NCBI RefSeq assembly: GCF_029784155.1 | Contig: NC_073692.1 | Location: 433,288,228-433,352,227, forward strand | DNA: 64,000 bases | Source of the DNA: Uranotaenia lowii | Lineage: Eukaryota; Arthropoda; Insecta; Diptera; Culicidae | Direction of reading: 5' to 3' | In this document: piece after piece, positions 54,602 through 64,000 of the stretch | Layout: the number at the start of each line of letters is the position of its first letter | Numbering within the stretch: the stretch's first letter is position 1 | The notes under the pieces: model-generated | Seen by the model: the letters and a program-made list of their open reading frames with translations, nothing else | The model's database searches: none | Told to the model about the DNA's origin: nothing | Program-made: the position numbers and the translations under genes

Positions 54602-57600
54602 TTAAAAAATATACTAAGGAATTATCACAGGGTAACAGTATATTTGTTTACATTTATTAATAACTGATATTGGCAGATTTTCTTCATATTGATTCGAGTC
54701 TTTGTAAGATTTTGTCTATCACATCTAGTTTTGATAATATGGTTTACGGAAATTTTGAAAAACATCAGATTTCAGTGAAGCCAACCAACTGACATAAAAA
54801 TCTCTAACATTTTATGGATGTATCTACTATTCTTAATTGAACCAAAAAACAAGGTTAGCTTAGCTATTTTAGCTTGATTGGCTACTCCCATCCACCTTTG
54901 GACTATGAAACCCGAAATACATCATCATGAATTTCTACTTACAGTAGTAAAATTTATTTATTAATCATTAAGCCACTCCATTATTGCTTCCACATTACTT
55001 TTTATGCATTTCGAACTACATTGTCGCAGGCGAGGTTAATTCAACCTAGAAACAAAATTTCCTCTAAACATTATAGTTCAAAAGAGAAAATGCTTTAGAA
55101 ATTCCATTTTTTTTTTTGAAAAAATAAATAGAAAAAAAGATTTCCATTTTCTTTTGATTCTATTCTCGTATTTAGCAGAACAAAGAAAAATAAAACAAGG
55201 AATTTCTTAATTTTTTTTTTCAGAAGTCAATATTAATCGCAGTCTTCAAGAAATATTATCATTGATTTAAAACCTTAATTTTCATCATATGTTGTACATT
55301 ATACTGATAACAGATTAAGAATTTATTGCATATTTGTATCTTCAAAAGGAGCTAAACAGCTCTTAAACTCTTGATTACTTGGAAAACTGTTTGAATTGAA
55401 TTTTGTTGTTTTGTGAATTCTAGAAACGCATGATGCTTAATGTTTACCTATTTCAGCAAAGTTGCATAGTGCAGCATGTACACATTTTAACTTTAACGAT
55501 CCAAGAATATTAGAAGGATATTGGTGAAAAAAATTTAGAACAATTGGTACAAATGTATGAACGCAAAATATGAAGTCTGTGTTAATCAGTCAACAAAAAA
55601 AAATTGAAATTTTTTTGGTTTCTTTTCTAAAAGTTTGTTAATTTTGTATGAATTATTCTTAAGAGATATCCTTTTTTTAACACAGTTCTGTTAAATGGAT
55701 GTTTTTTTTCGATCAACAAATTTGAACTACATACTTTCATAGTCAGTATTTAAAATAATATATGAAGAAAATTTTGAACACTGATGAAGTTATCAATTTG
55801 TATCTTTTACAGTAATCAGATATGCTTAATGAAAACAATCATTTATTATCGTCCCAATCAAAAGCAAAATTAATGCCCACGCGAACAAAAATCTTCATAA
55901 CAGAGTTTCCTTTATATACGAAAAATATCGGTATCGTTTATTTTTTTTCTTTCGAAGGAATATGCACAAACAATATTTCAGAAACTGCAACCGAATTGAA
56001 TGCAGAGAAAATCATAAAATTGCCAGGAAAAGAGAGAAAAAGAGAGACCGTTAAATATTCGATTCATATCGATGGAAAACGGGCATCTGGTAATCTAATT
56101 TGCAAAAAATAGATATAGCTGCGAACGCTATTAATCACCTTGGCTTGCTTCGATTTATGACAAAATCGTTGAGTTACGTAAGAGCCATTTTACTGGTGTT
56201 GGGATAAGAGGTAGGAATTTTAGCAGCTATAGCACAGATATGAATTTTCATGTTGTGAAAAATAGATAATAAATGTTGGCCGCCTACCGGTGCGATAGAA
56301 AACGAAGGTATAAAATCGAAATCTACCAGCGAAGCCATGTGCATTTGCTTTTGCTGTGCATTTAACGAATGAAAATTATTGTATTTAAAACGGCAGTTAA
56401 TAGGAAATGGACTAAAAAACCAGTGTGTTTCGAAATAAAGACTTTAAAACACACAGTGTTGCTGAAATTAAAAGTGCTAAATTGACGGTCGCCATATGAG
56501 AGAAGGTTTACTTTTCTCTGCATGGTTAGATTTTTTTTCACTTTTAAGAATAATGTTTTTTTGTAATGATTTGAAATGGATATAATTTGTCAAATTATTG
56601 AATTTATTTATTTAAAAAAATCATAAACAAGAAATGGGAAAACAGAATAAAAATTATTTAAAAAAATTATACCCAGAAATGAAAACGCAACACCCCTACC
56701 TGGATGCAACAAAAAACATGATTGTTCACGTATAGTTATTACGTCGGTATTATTGGCGCGCAAGAGCCCCCAAACCGTGGATTGCCGGTTGATTGACGGA
56801 GTTTTTTTTTCTCTAGTTTTGTCCCATATTCTTGCCTCGGTACCAACAACCAGCAACGAAAACGGGCAACTGGCGGTAACGATGGGTCCCCCGGGGGCAT
56901 GCGCAGATTTTTGGCGGGCCACGTGATCCGGCAAATAAAGGACGCTGAAATCGATACACCCGGAACGTATGTATGGCAATATGACCAGTGGGTTCGGGAA
57001 AACGAGATGAAACACGATGAATTATGATACTGCACTGTGATCTGGAAGATAGTAACTTTTAATTGTAAGAATTCTAATAGGGAAAATGTTCAGTTTATAC
57101 ATTCCAATTGTTGAACATCGAAAAAGATTGAAAGTAAAAATAAGAAATTACTAAATTGAAGAAAAGTCTTAGAACCAAATTGAAATAAGTTATTTCAAGT
57201 GTAACAGGAAAAACTGTACAAATGTTGGTCCTCTGCTGAGAAGGCACCAAGCTCAAAGTACGGTGGTAAGCCCTGACTATAAAGTCTGTAAGTGATGAGC
57301 GTAAAATTGGTGCATGCGCAGCGCAATTTCGTTGGTGCAATGTGTGGGAAAGCGGTCCCTACGAGTGGATGAGGTTTTTTTTCTTGCTCGTTCGCTAATT
57401 CAGTGCTGGCTGGTACAAATTAAACGCCGAGGAAACCTTCCTGTCAACTGGGTGGTGGTTGGATGGAAATAATGCATCAGTTCACAGACAAACTAGACTC
57501 AGTCTTTGTTCGACCACGGCGTTGGCTAGACTAGGAGCTTCCATCAGTTCGGCATTTGGTGTTTTGAACAGATTATACTGTTATAACAAGCATATTTTGA

Positions 57601-58663
57601 TATGAACACCACAGTTTTTGGCATAAAATGTGAAGTGAATCCTAATGCACTCATTTAAATATTTAGAAATCATATGGCTGAGAAAATTAAGTTTTCGGGA
57701 AAATTATTTGTTTATTGCAGGAGTCCATTCAACGAAGAACGGAAAATTCCATTGGAAAATTCCGAAGCAAATAGTATAAAAATTAGTTAGTGAAAAAGTT
57801 ACGTTCTTAAGAATAAGTTAAGTTCAAAATTTGTGAACAAGCATATCCATTTTTTCCAAAAGAAAATTGTTTTCAAATATACATAGTTTTATATTTTTTG
57901 GATGTAACAGTTCGTTCAATCAGCCGATTCTTGAAAACTTATGTAAATACTTCTATTACAAAACTATCAATTTGATTGAATTTTTCAAACATTACTTGAA
58001 TAATTATACCTTACACAAAAGTCGGATAAGAATCATTTTCCATTCTTACTGACAGAAACTTTTTCCTTGATATTCTATCCTGAATCACAAAGAGGAAGAC
58101 AAGAAAATTGGGTGAAGAACGAATGGAAGCTGGCGTGGAAATTCCCCACGATGGGAAATGAATACATGTTTATAACGAACAGCTCTTTCTGCTTTGATTC
58201 ACCACTTAATGCTTTCCGATTCCGAGTATCTCAACGAGGAGATATCGCCATCAAGGTATCGTGGCCTAGATTTATTCTGAATTTTGGAAAGATTTTTTGT
58301 CATTCCTCAAAAATTTCCAACTTCAGAGGCTTCAGAAGCTTTTTCGAATAGCAGTTGAGAGAACCAAATACTTAAAATGTTGATTAAAAATCAATGCAAC
58401 TACCATTAGAAAAGGCCTGTAGCACCCAGCAAAGTGGTTATATAGCCAATTGAACGAATTTGAAAACTTTCCCCTAAGGATCGAGAAAAACAAATTCATA
58501 CAACAAGATTATTCAGCACGACGCTTTCCATCTTGGAAATGGGAAGCTCAAAGCCAAAATAATCGAGAAATATGATATTGTATCTAAGTCAGCTATCATG
58601 TTTTTTAATGAGAAATTGGTGTATTCAATACAAAAACAACGTTGAACAATCCATAATAGCATT
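54602..58663. other. 4-kb AT-rich span with no supported gene
   Basis: Frames at 55822-56112 (96 codons) and 58067-58351 (94 codons) have no recognisable domain. A GC-richer patch at about 56690-57010 shows overlapping minus-strand frames of 98 and 135 codons in different phases, also unrecognised. Another patch at 57290-57560, containing TAGACTCAGTCTTTGTTCG, could be promoter-like. Nothing else is supported. Confidence 0.4.
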
Positions 58664-59062
58664 TAAGGAGTGTATTCGAAAAAAAATGCAATACTTTGTT
58701 TTGTGAATAACTTTTGAAAGCGTGGATGTAAATTGATGAAACTTTCAGTGTAGTTACTTGATAATGTAATGTTTACGTATGCCAATTATCGTCATGTTCT
58801 GTCAAGTGGTTTTTGAAATAGTTATTTTTGATTCCGTTTGTTCTTCCAAAATAACAAAAAAAAAATAATTTTGTTGAAGTTATAACAAATTTAGCCATTG
58901 AAGTGCTTTGCAGAGAAAACGGTCGCATTTGGAGGCAGCCCTCTTTGTATTTTTAGCCATTCATCGTGTCAATCGTTTGAAACACTGAGTTATTTGCTGT
59001 TTCCACAGATCTTTAGCCTCCTCAAGTACTAGACATTGATTTTTTTTCGAATACACTCCTTA
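58664..59062. mobile_element. 399-bp MITE with 25-bp inverted repeats, TA-type
   Basis: TTAAGGAGTGTATTCGAAAA at the left is matched on the other strand from 59062 by TAAGGAGTGTATTCGAAAAA. Each continues with further A residues and ATG-CAATAC or AT-CAATG. The termini sit at TA dinucleotides, as for Tc1/mariner-type elements. The interior is non-coding. Confidence 0.8.
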
Positions 59063-59293
59063 GGTTCAAATGTGTAATCTCGACTCTAAATTTTGTGAAA
59101 TTGCAAGTTCTTTGGCACTTCACACAGTGGGGACTTCACAATTGATGGTCATTAGTTTTTTTTTCAAATAAATGTTATAAGTTGATGTCTTCAGAAAAGT
59201 TTTACTGTTGTTCAAAATCTAGATGGTGTTGGTGTGTATTTTGAATATGAAGATATCATTTTATTTGATCTAGATAACTTTGTTAGCCTATTA

Positions 59294-59577
59294 ATGGTCA
59301 AAGCAATTTTCTGCGTTTTGATAATCTCGCTCACAGCACAACGGCAAAAGCAAGGTAAGGGTTATCAGAGACATAGCATTGTATTTGACTTATTTTCATC
59401 TCTGTTTCGGAAACAAATAGAGCAAATTCACTATTCTGGAACCCGTTGAATGCTTTTCCGAAAGTCACGTTAAGGGTAATTTTCCTGGTTCCAACTTGAA
59501 AACGTCCATTATTAATTTTTCTTTTAGCAGTTAATAATTTAAAAAGTTTTTCAAATGCTTTTGTTGATTTGAATTGA
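59294..59577 (+). CDS. Possible two-exon secreted micropeptide, speculative
   Basis: Exon 59294-59354 encodes MVKAIFCVLIISLTAQRQKQ, a typical signal-peptide shape (Lys, then a hydrophobic core, then a polar end). It is followed directly by the strong donor GTAAGGG. An acceptor TTTTTCTTTTAG ends at 59527, and the joined frame continues as AVNNLKSFSNAFVDLN and a TGA at 59575-59577, giving 36 residues. The downstream exon is AT-rich and could be chance. Without the splice, the frame runs on to a stop near 59447. The signal-like exon with donor is the only real evidence. Confidence 0.2.
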
Positions 59578-59764
59578 GTGAAAAACATATTTTAAGGATT
59601 TTGTTTGAATGCTTATTGTTAATTTTAGAATAAGCTTGGCATTGTTGCACCTCACTCAATTAACTTCTACCAAAACCAATAGCAGATTTTTTGAGAAAAT
59701 TTAATTGCCTTTTTATGCAGAATACTTTCAAATCGAATATCCATAAACTTCGATGTTCTTTAGG

Positions 59765-59900
59765 TGTTTGGTTCAGAAAAGTTTAGATACCGGTATTTCG
59801 ATAGCAACTTACTATTTTCAGATTTTGCATGCTTAAAAGAAATAAACATCTACAAATGCTAGAAAAGTCAATAGTAAGTCAATTATAAGTTTATCTGATA
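59765..59900. repeat. Partial third copy of foldback family 1
   Basis: AAAAGTTTAGATACCGGTAT then TTCGATAGCAACTTACTAT (from about 59776) matches 202-240 with few differences. The mirrored arm near 59870-59905 is degraded (AATAGTAAGTCAATTATAAG, ATACC). The outer arms seen in the other copies are missing. Confidence 0.55.
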
Positions 59901-60921
59901 CCACTGAAAGACGTTTTTGAGATTTTGAAATTATAGCTTTTAATTTATTTACCAGCTTTGTTACGTAGGTTTGTTGAGTAAAAAGAACTTCTCTTTCACC
60001 GATTTTTTCAAAAAATACTCTTACTTTTTCATAAAATCTATTTTTTTATATTTGCACACTTTTTTAAGTCATTTATTGATCTATAATTTTTACCACAGAA
60101 GCAAAACCTTTGCAAAATCATCATTTTTTACACAAACTCACCTGGTTGGAACCTTTTCATGAGTGGGCATCTCGAAGAATTTGATCTCTTAAATCCGGTT
60201 TTAACATATATTTCTTTGTCCATCAGAACACATCTGTCACATTGCGTAAAAATCGGTTGCACAGATTGCGATCTATTGAACTGCTCACTATTAGTTATTT
60301 ACATGGTTTCTACGAGTCAGGCATCACTTTTTGCCTGCCGGAAAAGAATATATTGCATTATTTAAAGAGTATGCATTCAGTTATCCCCAATAACCAAAGG
60401 CTTTTTACCATATTTAAGATCAAGGGTTCCACACTGATGCTTGGTTTGAACTTTGTATGGATCCTAGAGTGGCTCCTTATACTTCTTAACCATTTGATCC
60501 AAAAAAAAAATCAGAAAAAATCAACAGTTCATGAGTTTTCAAGTCGACAGTGAAGAATTTTCGTGGCGCAAAATGCGCAAAAGGCGCTAAAGGCGCAAAA
60601 GGCGCAAATTTTTGCAAAATAATTTTTAACATGTCTTTTTGCATCGTAAATATCTCAAACACACGTTAACCTAAAAATCTGGCAAGAATAGACAACATAG
60701 TCCTTTTCAAGAAACACAACGCTGCTAAAGTTTTGCCTATCCGATCTCTAGTAATGTAGCTATCACCGAAATGAAGTGTCCGGATACTAAATGGCCATAG
60801 CCTTAGCGTGTACCGTGACGGGCAAATCAACGTTATAAGCAAATCTAAGTTTTCTTGAAAACGTTCACAAAATGTTCCAAAATCAGTGAGTGGTTGTTTG
60901 GTTTTGATCACCGCATTTTTC
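59901..60921. other. Unassigned AT-rich span
   Basis: No gene is supported. Overlapping plus-strand frames at 60159-60365 and 60242-60553 have no domain. A short tandem of GGCGCAAAA units lies near 60565-60608. Confidence 0.45.
60565..60608 (+). repeat. Short GGCGCAAAA tandem
   Basis: Five imperfect units of about 9 bp: GGCGCAAAAT, GCGCAAAA, GGCGCTAAA, GGCGCAAAA and GGCGCAAA. The 9-bp length recalls the two large minisatellites but the sequence differs. Confidence 0.75.
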
Positions 60922-61155
60922 TATGGATTTCTTTGATTGATAATTTTTCGGTGATTTATTTAGAACGAAATTAAAACTGCTGTTTTTTTACGTTTCGGCC
61001 TGAAATATTAAGAGACGGCCGTTAAGGAAACACGCGGCAAAACAAGTTTTTTTCTGAAGATGACCAAAGCTCAGTAGGCCGAAACATAAAAAACAGCAGT
61101 TTTAATTTAGTCATAAATAAATCACCGAAAAATTATCAACCAAAGAAAACCATAA
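60922..61155. mobile_element. 234-bp foldback element
   Basis: Left arm from 60922 (TATGGATTTCTTTGATTGAT, then AATTTTTCGGTGATTTATTT) and right arm ending 61154 are inverted complements over about 90 bp with few mismatches. They include the pair ACGTTTCGGCCT (left) and AGGCCGAAACAT (right), around a 55-bp centre. No coding capacity. Confidence 0.8.
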
Positions 61156-64000
61156 AATCAGTGAGTTTAATGCTTGCGACCTAGCTCTGGTGAGACCAAG
61201 CCCAACAGGAACATCAGCGATTTTCAAGATTTAATAGACCCTCGACACTAAGGCTTTCAGAGACATGATGATGAGTCATCATCGTTGACTATTATTTATG
61301 TCTTATGTTAAGCTAATTATTATTTTCTTATAGTTAATAGAACACAGCCACTTAAAGAGGTATCAATGAAGAGATTTCTGAAAATAGCTGAGGTACTACT
61401 TCAACCTTTTTTCGGTAGCTGCTTTCTTTAATATTAGTGTACATTCCGTACATGGCTATCTACATATGTAATGTTTAAACAAGACCGGATTATTATTCGG
61501 AAGCTGTAGACTCCAGGTTTTGTTAACCTCACTCAATTTTCAAATCTCTTGGAATACCAGAAACTGAATCTCGGTCATTATGGAACGATTGTATTTTGGA
61601 TAATATACACTCGTTTTTGGACACAATATTAAGTTGCGAATTTATATTTGTACGCTCCTAGTGAAGCAGTAACGCCACGTTGAAAGATATGTAACGATAT
61701 TCCGCGAACAACGTCCAAGTTCTATTGAAAGACAAACGTCCAGCTATCAAAGTTACACATGTACATATAAAAACACCTACCTAAATTAAACCATTTTAAG
61801 GTAAAGTGGCGTCAAGTTGCGAGTGTGTCCAATAAAACTACAAAACTTTGTGAAGAAAAAACAAATATAAATGACGGCATTTCGCTCTCAGATTGAATAA
61901 ATAATATGTTTCTTCAATCTTCAACGTACTTGAATGCCTACCAAATTTCAATGGGTCTTATATTTCTTAATGAGCGAATTCTGCCCATTGTTATATTTTG
62001 AAATGTTATGTACCTTCCTTTTTACAACCGTGATCGTTAAAAAAAAACTACTTGTGAGGCCGTCTATCAACTCGTATAAAACAATCAGTAGAAATTTATA
62101 TCGCCACGCTTGAAACGCATAATCCTTTGATGACATCGATTCTTTCGGGGTAAAGCAGAATTCGGGTAGCATTTACCGAGGTAATCTGTTTACTCACTGG
62201 TAAATAATTCTCCAAATCCAATTAGCCACGAGATTAATCACGTCGGAGTACACGAGCCGTGGAAATCTCGCTCCTCCCGAAGCTTATGGATCGCAACGAG
62301 CCATGAACGCGGTGCTGGTTGGCTGCTGCTAAGTGCTGACGTTATTCACGCGTACTTACTAACAACATTTTATCGCCACCCTGTGTGTACCAAAGTGCCA
62401 GCGCCAAGTATGCAAATTTATATTCATATAAGTAACATGAATTAATTAATTTCCTCACCGTGGATCATCATCCGAAAGTGCTGATCCGTGCGACATTGGC
62501 AAAAATGTTCGCGGGCAAATTTTTTATGCCAAATTTTCCCACCGGCCAAATTTCGAATGTTACCAAAGTGATTCATCACGATATAAAGATACAAACTTGT
62601 ATGTATGACATGGCAGGCGTCCGACAGGTGTTACCCGTCCACTTGAAATCCTGTGAGCGGAACAAAAGTGTTTGACCACCACCTGTCTACGGCCGTCCAA
62701 GGTATAAGTGTCAGTGATTGACGGCTGCCTGCCTGGCGGTGGTTTATTTAGGAATGCTCGAAGTATTGAAGGGGTTGCGTCGGAGAATTTCAAACAGTTG
62801 ACTAGCTATGCGATGGGATAATTAACAGATCTGTCAATGACGGTGACAGATGAATGACTGGGGCGCTGTGGGAGTATTTCCTCCTGTTTAATCGTTTGCG
62901 AGTTGTCACGATAAAAGACGATACTAGAAAGCTTTGCAGGACGTACGTATAACGAAACGAGAAAAAATATCACTTTTGACGGCGGCGCTATTTGTAAAAT
63001 TTACGATCAATAGCAGCCAGCGTACGCACAAGAAATAAAACACAACAACATCTCTCGCGGTTTGGCTAGATTAGATTTATGCGATCTTAAGTAGCTTCCA
63101 CTTGAAAGAGGAGTGTATCAGGAGGTTTTCCTCGTATGTGGTAAGCGGTTCACACTTTAAATTTATATTCCGTCAAGTGGATGAAGAACCGGGATTTAAT
63201 CGATATGTAAATCATAAAAATAACTTAAGACTATAAAACTTCATATGATGAATGTTCCGCCTAATTCAATAGATGATAAAAAAAGAACAATTACATTATT
63301 GAGGAATATCCACAAGTACTTAAAAACAAATAAAAATAATAAAAATGAAAAACAACATTTGAATTTTATTGAAGCTGTTTTAATTTAAGGATGCACGTTA
63401 GTGATTATAAGTCTTCCATTGTGGTGAATACGTATATATAAAATCAAACTGTATTTAAATTAGTTGTAGTTTGAAAAACCAACAAAACTGCTAAGAATTT
63501 GCCTACAAATATCCAACTAATGTAGGCCTTGACAATGGGGCAGCATGGTTTTTGGTACGAAACGATCCATTCACAGAGCTCTTCGATTGACCGACCAAAA
63601 CGGAAAATTCCAAACCATAGGTGACACATTTTCGCCTGGTAGCTCGTACCCACACACGGCGACGCTGATTTGTCTTTAATCTGCCGCCTAATAACGGTTG
63701 GAAAATAAACACCCTTGCGGGACAGGTACCTAAGCTTCTGCTGTTCAGCTCGGGAGGGTGGTGTCGTGTTGTGTTTTTGTTGATGTTGTTTCTGTTGTTT
63801 TTCACGATAACGGCTACAGTGTGCAAAGTCCTTCTTCTATTTAAGGCACCGCACCGCTGATTTAAGGAATGTTCATAATTTTAAAGATAAGTCAAAGTGA
63901 TCCATGACCTACTTTAGATTTATTCTCTAAGAACATGTGCTCATAATTTGTGATTGGGGGAATGTTCCTAAAAGATGTTTTAATAAACATTTATATTAGG
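61156..64000. other. Span to the window end with no supported gene
   Basis: AT-rich to about 62200, then GC-richer patches at 62220-62760 and 63500-63850 with short overlapping frames (up to 107 codons on the minus strand at 63503-63826), none recognisable. TATA-like TATAAAA occurrences here are not tied to any gene. Confidence 0.4.

Noticed and set aside
56608..57035. 98- and 135-codon minus-strand frames
   Set aside because: Overlapping in different phases with no domain; a possible promoter-like patch, but nothing supports a protein.

Overview
The window looks like a piece of insect nuclear genome, most likely a dipteran and plausibly a mosquito. It is AT-rich with long stretches that carry no gene. 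The one convincing protein gene has a 60-bp intron, there are dispersed single tRNA genes, and almost all other recognisable sequence is mobile DNA: CR1/Jockey-like and RTE-like non-LTR elements, small non-autonomous LTR elements, a Tc1/mariner relative and many inverted-repeat MITEs. The species cannot be named from sequence alone.

Host genes are few. A minus-strand tRNA-Gly(GCC) lies at 15042-15112 and a plus-strand tRNA-Asp(GTC) at 16050-16121. A three-exon minus-strand gene at 17571-19198 encodes a 415-residue protein with four RNA-recognition motifs that resembles RBM45. A candidate promoter near 52.9 kb and a possible two-exon secreted peptide at 59.3-59.6 kb are much weaker.

The left part (1-14.3 kb) is a stack of repeats. 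A roughly 2-kb diverged repeat occurs twice (about 24-2240 and 6228-11637), and each copy was later hit by different elements. Copy A took a foldback MITE and a TTAA-flanked MITE. Copy B took another foldback MITE, then a 3238-bp LTR element inside that MITE (visually identical 235-bp LTRs, 5-bp target duplication), then a 5'-truncated RTE fragment (11-bp target duplication). Between the copies sits a 1.9-kb repeat built from about ten 150-bp units. A 1.67-kb inverted-repeat transposon at 12608-14273 appears to hold a second, nested one.

The middle (20-45 kb) has a 9-bp minisatellite at 20.05 kb and a second, 3.2-kb array of the same unit in opposite orientation at 41.75 kb. Between them are a broken Tc1/mariner transposase gene, a 1.3-kb non-autonomous BEL-like LTR element, and a nest of CR1-like copies. 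One CR1-like copy is split by a 5.85-kb TA-flanked insertion (28893-34738). That insertion contains a young RTE-like copy with an uninterrupted reverse transcriptase frame and a decayed multi-exon gene. Another CR1-like copy is split by a 1.8-kb insertion with a 9-bp flanking repeat.

The right part (45-64 kb) is mostly unassigned AT-rich DNA. It holds a nearly intact minus-strand non-LTR reverse transcriptase (47268-49050, one frameshift), and three inverted-repeat elements at 53.5, 58.7 and 60.9 kb. The strongest candidates for something not yet described are the covarying hairpin series inside the 7.1-10.3 kb LTR element and the exon-bearing 5.85-kb TA-flanked insertion.
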